Source: Hysterangium stoloniferum (Eukaryota > Basidiomycota > Agaricomycetes > Hysterangiales > Hysterangiaceae). From it: DNA of 64,000 bases. Location of the stretch: NCBI GenBank assembly GCA_015178975.1, contig WHVD01000043.1, forward strand, positions 248,001 to 312,000, read 5' to 3'. The first letter of the stretch is position 1; each line of letters opens with the position of its first letter. The position numbers and the translations under genes were made by a program. Below, piece by piece: positions 56,256 to 64,000 of this stretch. The notes under the pieces are model-generated. The model worked only from the letters and a program-made list of their open reading frames with translations. It was not told the origin of the DNA and made no database searches.

Positions 56256-57542
56256 TGTTGGAAATTGTGGACTATGACGTGCGAGCGTCGTCGAGTTTGA
56301 CGTCACACTTGAAGTCATAGTAGACATCACGGTTGATGTCATGGTAAAACCGTATTTTAGTATATATAGTGGACATGTAAATATCGTACTACAATGCGTT
56401 TTTTACAACTTGGTACGGTTTCAAGTCCAAGTTTCGTCCGTAAAAACCAACAGGTTATGGGCCCCGAGCCTTCTTATCAGTAAACGAATGCAAACGCATG
56501 ACCTAGCTTGAAGGGCATTATCAAGCAACGCCGAGTGGGGCTGAAACCACTAGACTTGCACGGCTTTGAATAGCCGCTCGCTTTATCGTCGCGGACATCG
56601 TACACCAATCCATTACGACACTCGTGCCACGAAGTCGAACCCTGAAACCGAACCGTGGACGCCTTGTTGAAAAGCGTCGCACACCGAATCGAATCGAATC
56701 TAATCGTTAGCCACGCCTCGTTGAACAGCGTGCACCGAACCGAACCGAACCGTTAGCCACGCCTATTGAAAGCGTGCATTGTCGTCGTGTGCCTACCGAA
56801 AGCACACCGAACTCGAAACCGAAAGTCGCGCCTGTTGAAAGCGCGCACCGTGCCTATTGAAAGCACATCGAAATCGAAAGTCGCGCCTGTTGAAAGCGCG
56901 CAATACGCCCTGCCGCCTATTGAAAGCACACCGAGTTCGACATTGAAAGTCGTGTTAGAGTATGATGATTACGATTAGTATTAAATCATACCTCGTATTG
57001 AGAATGTATTTTTCCGGTCTGGTTCACATGTGATTAGCTATATTTAGTTTAGTGTTCCCTTAGTTCCAAACCAAGTGCACAGACCATGTAGCTTAGTATA
57101 TAGTTACATCCAGATGAGAGTAGGACCTCATCTGGAAACCTAGCTATATCACCGGTTTACTTCTACCCGCTCAGTCCTTAGTGGCATTCGCTCCAAGTGC
57201 CGAGAGTCATCGCACTGTGATCCCCCAGGCTTGCAGATCCTAACAAGTCGCCTATCGAAAACGTGCACCGTCGTCGTCGTGCCTATTGAAAGCACATTTG
57301 AGGACTGAAGCTTATTCTTGATTTCGACTCCAACGCTCGAGGAGGTGTGTTGGAAATTGTGGACTATGACGTGCGAGCGTCGTCGAGTTTGATGTCACAC
57401 TTGAAGTCATAGTAGACATCACGGTTGATGTCATGGTAAAACCGTATTTTAGTATACATAGTGGACATGTAAATATCGTACTACAATGCGTTTTGTAACT
57501 TGGTACGGTTTCAAGTCCAAGTTTCGTCCGTAAAAACCAACA
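56256..57542 (+). mobile_element. TRIM-like coding-free LTR element with Copia primer site
   Basis: LTRs 56256-56452 (197 bp) and 57348-57542 (195 bp), TGTTGGAAATTG...AAACCAACA, with exact target duplication CTCCG (56251-56255, 57543-57547). After the first LTR comes GGTTATGGGCCCCGAG, close to the primer site of the Copia element at 20910, and a purine tract (GAGGAGGTG) precedes the second LTR. The 895 bp between them have no gag or pol. The LTRs differ at only a few bases, so insertion is fairly recent. It would need Copia proteins in trans. The internal DNA is filled with short hairpins (separate entry). Confidence 0.92.
56527..57295 (+). repeat. Array of hairpins with conserved TTGAAA-type loop
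   Basis: Seen directly: GACGC-CTTGTTGAAAA-GCGTC (56658-56678), CACGC-CTCGTTGAACA-GCGTG (56712-56732), CACGC-CTATTGAAA-GCGTG (56758-56776), GTGTGC-CTACCGAAA-GCACAC (56787-56807), CGCGC-CTGTTGAAA-GCGCG (56827-56845, 56882-56900) and GTGC-CTATTGAAA-GCAC (56850-56866, 57279-57295). Stems change on both sides while loops stay similar. AGTGG-GGCTGAAA-CCACT (near 56535-56552) and CGGCT-TTGAAT-AGCCG (near 56560) resemble them. A 10 bp stem TCCAGATGAG/CTCATCTGGA lies near 57110-57137. Confidence 0.8.
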
Positions 57543-58449
57543 CTCCGTAACCAAGAAGGGTCTCCATTTACAGATAAGAGCCTATTTAACATAGCGCATG
57601 CATGAGTCCGTGAATCACAAAAAAGACGAATTATTTACATCTAGATGCAATGGCACTATCGGGATAGATGGCCACCTCTGCCATAGTTGAGTGAATCATC
57701 TCCAGACGGGCCGCCAGAGACATCACATAACGTGTCTGGCAACTGAGAGCTTAGCAGTCACAAGATATCTTAGAAAATCAAGGTTATTGGTTGCGTATGA
57801 TAGAATTGCTGGCCTCAGAGCCTGTTAAATTTGATGATGAAACACACCTTTTTATAGGGGGAGTCCTGTGATGTATTAGCCTTATTTTAATACTATTTTC
57901 CGAAAAAGGAGTCCAATGCTCTATCAAAATGTGCAAATACTCAATTCACTGCAAGGTAAAATAATTTAAGTATTTGATATTAATCAGTGGCAGCCTAAAT
58001 AGACTTAGAACCCCTGAAGTCAAGAGTTTACTTGAATATATGCACCCTACTTCGCAAAGAAGGTTTTGAGAGCTGCTTGTGCAAGCTTGTTCTTTTTCTG
58101 TAAAAACACTACTAAAATATGAATAACAATTCACTGATTCCGAAACTAGATTCGACTTCGATTCTAGCTAGTTTATATATATTTTATACTATTTATCAAA
58201 CAGTAAAAATATTTATAAACAGGTCAAAAGATTAGATATAGAATAAAACACTATTTGGCTAATATATGCTTTATTTACACTAACCTACAGGGTCTACTGT
58301 GATACTAACTTATCAGGATCTTAATGTAGTCTTAAGGATTCTGCAAGAATATTCTCAGTATTTGTTTATGCCAAAAACCGGGTAGAAATTAGAATATATG
58401 TATTTCTAATCTCAATATAACCTAAAATATTTATTACTTTAACTGATAA

Positions 58450-58688
58450 CCAACAACTCAACTAGAGGTGGATTAGTAATAAAGGATAGCCAGCTACTCA
58501 ACTAAGAGGTGGCAAAAGAGGAACAAGTTGTTTGTCAGAAGCTCAACTAGAGGTGACAAGGGGGTAGGATTATTACCAGAAGCTCAACTAGAGGTGGCAA
58601 AGGGATCCTGAGATAGCTTAGGTCAGCAGCTCAACTAGAGGTGACTAAGTGTTTGTATATATTTATCCAACAGCCCAACTAGGGGTGG
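58450..58688. repeat. Six spaced copies of an about 21 bp repeat
   Basis: Repeat consensus CAGAAGCTCAACTAGAGGTG(G/A)C at about 58450, 58490, 58536, 58578, 58624 and 58667, separated by 15-24 bp of differing A/G-rich sequence. The first, second and last copies carry small changes. Confidence 0.75.
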
Positions 58689-59005
58689 AATATAACTGCT
58701 GATGCAGTGGCACACTGATGTGGTGTAGTAAATGGGTTAAAATAAGTTATATTTCAGTGGTGGAGCAGAGCTCCTTATATACAGTAAAATCTGAGACATG
58801 GGAGAATGTTCTAGCTACTTGTTTTACCTATTTTTAGCTATTTTACCTGGAATCTGCTGGAATATTCCAGGAGTTTCTGCTACTTTCCATTGTAGCATAT
58901 ATGCTGATGTAATGTTCTCGCGCGTCGCGAAGTTGCTGATTTCGTGCGCCCGCTGATTACATAATTTTCCCGCGCGTGTCGCGTTTGTGACAAGTCGTCG
59001 CATTT

Positions 59006-59232
59006 TGTGACGACGGTCACTTGTTGTGACGACAGTCACCGTTGTGACGACAGTCACTTGTTGTGACGACAGTCACCGTTGTGACGAAGGTCACCATTGT
59101 GACGAATGTCACCGTTGTGACGAATGTCACCGTTGTGACGAATGTCACCGTTGTGACGAATGTCACCGTTGTGACGAATGTCACCGTTGTGACGAATGTC
59201 ACCGTTGTGACGAATGTCACCGTTGTGACGAA
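59006..59232. repeat. 18 bp minisatellite, 13 palindromic units
   Basis: Unit TGTGACGAATGTCACCGT. The left units carry GACAG, GACGG or GAAGG variants, and the last eight are nearly identical. Each unit is a GTGAC-GAAT-GTCAC hairpin. Because 18 is a multiple of three, both strands have open frames that encode only repeats. TTCCCGCGCGT occurs on both sides (about 58970, 59235). Confidence 0.9.
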
Positions 59233-59440
59233 TATTCCCGCGCGTTGTGCAATAAGCGCCAGAAGGCCGACTTCGAAGATTTTTAGTTAAAAAAGAATAA
59301 ACAGTAGAATTTCGATAGTTCTCCCAAATTAAATCATAAAAATATGAAATAAATTGTAAAAATCAGGTTAAATTCAGGAGAATATTGTACAATAATTTCG
59401 TTGCAATATAAGTACATTTGAACTTGTTTTTATCAATTTG

Positions 59441-60350
59441 TTTAGGGGGAGATTGGTTAAAAATCGGAAAAACCTAAAAATACATAACAAGTCCACCAAT
59501 TATTGCAACTTTTCATATGAAGATGCTAATTGTGGACCATGTATTTGGAGGTTAATGTGTGTCAGAACCACTATACACCTCCCAGAGCATCCAACCTATA
59601 TTGTCAGGAGGTGCTACACTAACTGACACAAGATATTGAGACACAAGTACTTTTATTACAAGCCTATTAAACTCTTGTATATTGTGTATTGCAATAGAGT
59701 CAACTCATACTATTTTTAATAGAGCCATGTCTGATGGTAATATGGAGTCTCAGTTCAAACATGTATAAATGATATCAGAAGAGATTCGGACTGTGGATGA
59801 GGGGAGGGTTCAATGAGAGCAAAAATATGACAGTAGAGAGACCAGGTGTCGCAAGCGCCAGTATCCCGTTAATCCAGACCTGTATTTCCATTTGGTGGGG
59901 GCCAACTTGTCGGAAATCCGGATTTCAAAAGATGTTACGCTGGGGATCACGGCTTGTCCGAAATCATGGTTTCACGGCATATATTTTCACCCGCATTTAG
60001 ATATATAATGTCACGTGATCCCCCTAAAACTTAATCCGTCGACGTAAGCACGTGCCAGCCGAATTATATACCGATAGCGATAATCGATAAGATGGTCGGA
60101 GTACCAGGCACTTTCAGTTTTCGCATCAAGTGTCTGTGGGTCCTGTTCAGATAACCTTCCGTTTGTCTTAATAGGCAACCACGAAAAATTTAACGGTGTC
60201 CTCATTATTAATTTATTATCTCGTCGTCTTCCCGCAGCCATGGACCAAACGGAGACTTACTGACACCAAGTTATAAGCATTTAATCGGAAATCGGATCCA
60301 GCCAGGACGTGTTTGAAACTTTCCGGAGAGTGATGCTCTGAGTACCAGCG
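59441..60350. other. Flank of copy IV with a dispersed repeat (59755-59940)
   Basis: No gene. Contains the direct repeat shared with 7759-7945. A minus-strand frame at 60241-60011 has no recognised domain. Confidence 0.45.
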
Positions 60351-60357
60351 TATATAA
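60351..60357 (+). promoter_or_regulatory. TATA box of gene-family copy IV
   Basis: TATATAAG, 125 bp before the likely ATG at 60482. Copy I has the same box on the minus strand (about 5197-5205) in a matching context. Confidence 0.6.
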
Positions 60358-60481
60358 GCTTATAGCAAACCCCTCTTCTTCTCCCAGCGAGACCTCGCAG
60401 GAGTCAAAGGATTCCATTATTTCCCTACCAGACTCGACCCTTTTTAGAATTATCTAACCACAGCAGAATGCAGAGCCATGC

Positions 60482-61732
60482 ATGCTCCCGAATGGTAAGA
60501 GCCTTGTCGCCGCAAGTGAGCTCATTACTACCCCATACCTTTGACATTTGACAAATTCTGACCATACTCGTATAGTCACTTCCTATATTATCTCCTCCCC
60601 CTATCCATGACAACTTTGCGGTCACTTACAACCCATGCTCATCGAGGGGAGCCATATCTGTGACAGACACGCCGGACAATTATTCTGTGCATGCTCATGG
60701 TGAAACGTATGCGTATCGAGGGATGGAGGGGACTGCTTTTGCTGGTACCTCCCACATTTAAGAAATAATATCCTTTATTAATATGGATGTGGAACTTCAA
60801 GGGCCAATCCTTCTTTCCCCTTACATGGAGTTGGTACCCTAGTTGGGATGGTTTTTGGTGGTTTCTAATAATCGGTATGCTCTTGCTCGGATACTTCCGT
60901 GTAATGTCTCTAACGGATTTTTTGGAGATGGTTCACTTCACTATAACAGAGGGTTGGATATCATTCCCGACGATGCTACTGCACCTACTGCACCTACTGC
61001 ATGTGAGTAATTCGTCTTTTTTTATGATTCACTGACCCATGCTCTATGTTGAATAGCTCCGACGCAGACTCCCACTCGTTATGGGGAAGGCCTAGGCCAG
61101 TCACGAGTTCTTTTCAACTTTGAAAATCTAGTAATAAAGCTTCTAATCTATGTTCAGATGATAACACAGCCGCCAACCACCTCCAAGGCTTGCCCCATAT
61201 GCCCGGGACCACGACTTCGGTACGTTAAAGTAGTTGCTTCGGATACGCCATATATTCAATGCACTGAGCTTAGGTGACTGTCAGTATCAACAACCCCTCT
61301 ACGAGTAACCCTAGGGCCGAAGGCGATGCACAGAAGGAACACAACATCGTTCCGCTTCCCGAAGCTTGCATCACGAAGGAATGCCGTACAATCCCCGGAG
61401 ATAACTCATGCATTTGTAAAGGAGCCAATAGACGAGACAGCAAGCAATCGAAAAGATTTATATGCCTCAATTGGTACGCCTCTCGCACCTCATTGTCAGT
61501 CTATTATTTGAGCTGTGAACAGCAAGAAGACATTCACGACCCGCAAAAGTGCCAACCGACACAAGAATCATTCCAAGAAAGTGCATCAGTGTTCGAAATG
61601 GTCAGTTGTAATATTTATCTCGGGTGTTGGTTGTTAATGGAGTGCAATTGTAGTCACAGCCTTTCTGCGCGCAAGGACCAACGAAACGAACACGAGAAGA
61701 GATGTGTTGGGACTCTAAGACAAGGCCCTTGA
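60482..61732 (+). CDS. Unrecognised multi-exon gene family, copy IV
   Basis: The only plus-strand copy. Start likely at 60482 (MLPNGKSLVAAS), then exon-like blocks: LSPPPIHDNFAVTYNPCSS and RGAISVTDTPDNYSVHA (about 60575-60745); VSNGFFGDGSLHYNRGLD followed by DDATAPTAPTA (about 60905-61001); NTAANHLQGLPHMPGTTTS (about 61160-61219); and the cysteine-rich end (61270-61732) with ECRTIPGDNSCICKG, CLNWYASRTSLS, SCEQQEDIHDPQKC and LSARKDQRNEHEKRC, ending CVGTLRQGP. It is the least disturbed copy at the 3' end. As in copy I, the first intron joins out of frame by one base with the obvious sites. Expression and function unknown. Confidence 0.5.
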
Positions 61733-62232
61733 AAGGCTGAATTCGAACTGGTTACATGCGAGACAGACTAGACATAGACTAGACACGGACGTTTTTGTAC
61801 TCGATGCGTTCTATGTCGCAGCTAGATTAATTATAGATATACGTCTGTCGACGTATCCCAAATACGCCTGGATTATGAACGTTTGTATGAATTACCATCA
61901 TCATGTCCGGATAGAGTTGAAAGCAGCGGAGTGGGATCAATGCAGCTTATGGTAATAAGACAATCCAAGACGGGAAAAGATTGGCAGCGAAAAAAGAGTA
62001 CGGAAGAGACTAACCGTTTCCAGTCCCACTCTACGACTAAAAATCGCAGCTGTCCTCAGCCTGAGCGAGTTTCATACCGATCGCTGTATAATATCTGGCC
62101 CGACAAACTAATTTCTGACCAATTCCTGAACCCTGACGTCCCGATAATGTAGCTATGTCAGTTCAAGTTGACAATATAAAATAGCAAATCTTGCAATCCA
62201 CCATATTAGAATACTCATGAATTTCCTCTGCA
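61733..62232. other. No gene seen
   Basis: An 89-codon frame (61883-62152) of low-complexity polar composition lies just ahead of the RNase H relic. It could be part of the same dead element, but no motif supports this. Confidence 0.35.
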
Positions 62233-62640
62233 GTGTTTGACACTACTGTGGATGATATAGACACCAGTACATCCATTGGATTAGGTAGTCAACAGCCAGT
62301 GGGCAGCTACTTCACTGTGGGCCCGCGTTGCCAGTGCGACATTGGTTGGGCAGAAGCAGTCGCAGTAGAAATGGGTCTGGGAGTAGCTGTGCAGAGTGGA
62401 TCGATGCATCAGCAAAACCCATCACAATCAATTTTCATGGTTCGGTCAGACAACAGCTGAGTGGTGACAGTGTTAAACAAAGGGTTGATCGCGCAACAAG
62501 GAATCGAACAGGATACTAAAAGAAATTTACAAGTTATTAGCCACGAATCGAGTACAGCTAGTAGCGGAATATGTACCATCGAGGGACAATATTTCAGACA
62601 CCCTCATCAGGAAAGTGGGAAGATCCGTAAGTATGCCGTC
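62233..62640 (+). pseudogene. RNase H-like retroelement relic
   Basis: A frame reads VDDIDTSTSIGLGSQQPVGS, then CDIGWAEAVAVEMGLGVAVQ and IFMVRSDNSGVV, and in a second frame VQLVAEYVPSRDNISDTLIR. This order (D..TS.GIG, DIGWAEAVAVEL, VRSDN, YVPS.DN.AD) is the RNase H signature of basidiomycete retroelements of DIRS-like or related type. RT and a tyrosine recombinase are not found nearby. A stop and a frame change make it a relic. Confidence 0.65.
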
Positions 62641-62649
62641 TATATTATC

Positions 62650-63098
62650 TAGAGCCATCTAGGAGAGCTAGCTAGCTGGGCTATACACGGCTATACACAC
62701 TACCTTTGCGAGATCCCTATTTACTAGTCGGTATAAAAGCTTACTATAGATCTAGGGAGGCTAGGGAGGCTAGGGAGTCAACTCGCACGGTGTGAAGGCC
62801 CTTGGTTGTAAGATCATGGATCTTGTCGATTGAACACTGGCCTGAAGGTATGATGAGCCTGAACGAGATATCTATTGAAATGGCGACGCGGGAGCCATTT
62901 TTCAGACCTCCATTGATATTTTATTTGAAACGAGTGTCGTTAATGATTGGGATGCTAGTCTGGCCAAGGCTAGTGCCCCAAAATGTATTCAACGCATGTA
63001 TGAGTAAAAGCTGCAGAGTTCATGGCGATGGCAAAAAGTGACTATATGCTCTTACATTGGCTCAAACTATATATCTTAATAAATTTTTTCAAATCTGG
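62650..63098. other. No gene seen; small GGCTAGGGA repeat
   Basis: GCTAGGGAG is repeated about three times at 62752-62780. The 79-codon frame 62802-63041 has no recognised domain. Confidence 0.35.
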
Positions 63099-64000
63099 TT
63101 GCAAAGTGAATTAATTAAAGGGCGACGGGATTGTGCTCCTGTTGGTTTGGTTGAGATGTATCAGCATAATTGAAGAGAAATGATTAGGAAGCGTATCGAA
63201 TTGATGGTGCAAGACCTTTGTCAGGGCAACTATGCTCCTCCAACACTAATATATGGGGGTCTAATTAGACCCCACTGACACACGGGTGGCAGGTGTGGCG
63301 ACTACGCAAAGGAAAGAACGCACGGTGAAATCTAAACGCTCGCGATCAGAGGTTACTTCGAATTCTGGTTACAACCGTGCATCACGACCTTACATCATTT
63401 CATCTTTCCCACCAAAAGCATAACAGACAAAGTCTCCGGCGACTAATTCTCCCACCTATACGGCTTCTCGTGTGTTGCATCCACCAAGATGCATAGTTTC
63501 GAGATTTTGCTGCAGCGGCATTGAGGGTTATATTGGACGACATAAACATGCATATAGAGTAATTGACACTTCATCTTGATTTGGAGACATCAGAGTTATT
63601 GTGGGGGAGTATTTGCTCCTTGAAAACCTTCTTCGACGACAGCACCCTTCTCACCGATCACATCAACCAGCTGAATGTGGTTTCTTCGTTCATTGGCCCG
63701 TCGTACGGTACGTTCACAATATTTTACCTACCTGCACCGTCTTACATCCGCCTATGAAACTGTCCTACCAGTCTGGCTCTGACGCACACGAGTCCTGATT
63801 AATATCTCCTGGCGTCTAGCGAAGCAATAATCGAGTTGACTCTGAAGCTGATAACTGCATCTTCCGAGCCCGAATCTGCATGTACCACAGTACGCAGCCT
63901 GGATGCCATCGCCACGGTCGTTTCTCTTCAATAATGCCGATACATCTCAACCAAACCAGGAGGAGCACAACCGTCCCCCTTTAATTAATTCACTTTGCAA
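63099..64000. mobile_element. Element with about 80 bp terminal inverted repeats, cut by window edge
   Basis: 63099-63183 (TTGCAAAGTGAATTAATTAA ...) and 63920-64000 are inverted copies with few differences. The match reaches the last base of the window, so the right end may extend further. Spacing is about 0.9 kb. Inside, a 64-codon frame (63563-63757) reads LDLETSELLWGSICSLKTFF, protein-like but unassigned. It could be a small DNA transposon or MITE, or an inverted duplication. A target duplication cannot be checked from here. Confidence 0.6.

Larger units (their letters stand above)
46743..57770 (-). pseudogene. Unrecognised gene family, copy V, split by two retroelements
   Basis: The cysteine-rich end lies at 46969-46743 (YNCGYGFSARKDQRTEHEKK, then CDGTL) and extends in frame further than the other copies. 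The chromovirus 46975-55733 interrupts it; the gene resumes at 55739, where minus-strand pieces show GDNSCICKG-type coding (near 55950-55915) and upstream exons reach about 56250. A second insert (56256-57542) follows, and then blocks homologous to the GDGSL exon at about 57690-57650. Both insertions have exact target duplications, so the ancestral gene was continuous. The first exon is not evident. Clearly dead as a gene. Confidence 0.7.
57912..59440. mobile_element. AT-rich repeat element of unknown class
   Basis: Begins with the repeat shared with 20270-20438 (CTCTATCAAAATGTGC). It then holds a six-copy CTCAACTAGAGGTG array (58450-58688), a TATATAC box near 58777, a CG-rich zone (CGCGCGTCGCG, CCCGCGCGTG) and an 18 bp minisatellite (59006-59232). 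It ends near TTTAGGGGGAGATTGG (59441), which resembles a polypurine tract. It could be an LTR or a non-autonomous element; no coding domain is seen. Confidence 0.45.

Noticed and set aside
56256-57542. Retrozyme with hammerhead ribozyme
   Set aside because: Size and LTR layout fit, but I find no CTGATGA core with a partnered GAAA in the LTRs. The GAAA loops lie in plain hairpins.
58450-58688. CRISPR array
   Set aside because: Repeats are imperfect, spacers short and uneven, and the setting is a eukaryotic AT-rich repeat without cas genes.
59017-59290. Repetitive open frames (VTNVTV, CDECHR, TVTFVT) on both strands
   Set aside because: An 18 bp tandem unit gives open frames automatically; there is no non-repeat coding context.

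Overview
The window reads as a repeat-packed accessory region of a filamentous fungus, most likely a basidiomycete (Agaricomycetes). The evidence is short 50-80 bp GT-AG introns, an Agaricomycete-style kinase-like gene, chromodomain Ty3 elements, Copia elements, a Tc1 transposon and RNase H fragments of a type common in basidiomycete retroelements. The phylum call is inference; no rRNA or tRNA was recognised.

Layout. 1-1335: left-truncated Ty3 element on the minus strand (gag plus 5' LTR, family A). 1336-3958: degenerate AT-rich DNA. 3959-7465: three minus-strand copies of an unrecognised multi-exon gene family (copies I-III), with a fresh 0.58 kb tandem duplication. 8025-8303: solo LTR. 8309-11636: nothing convincing. 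11642-12876: small gag-only LTR element. 13151-20269: nested LTRs up to four levels deep (H, then B, then Tc1, then E), plus a family A solo LTR in H. 20485-26719: broken Copia element carrying an AT-rich insert and two family A solo LTRs. 26720-38016: decayed chromovirus with its own LTR family (C), interrupted by solo LTRs. 38017-40025: family E and B LTRs. 40031-42330: low-information DNA. 42338-46117: the most gene-like part, with a minus-strand zinc-finger gene and a plus-strand kinase-like gene sharing a 546 bp promoter interval. 46743-57770: gene-family copy V, split by a nearly intact 8.76 kb chromovirus and by a 1.3 kb coding-free LTR element. 57912-59440: AT-rich repeat with two unusual short-repeat arrays. 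60482-61732: copy IV on the plus strand. 62233-62640: RNase H relic. 63099-64000: long inverted repeat running to the window edge.

Most of the sequence is transposable-element DNA, and many insertions still have exact 5 bp target duplications, so the order of insertion can be read off. Points most worth a second look are a 17 bp core shared by four otherwise different LTR families, an array of hairpins with a constant loop and compensating stems inside the coding-free element, stop codons that look like CGA-to-TGA decay, and the unrecognised gene family that has been duplicated, inverted and used as a transposon target.
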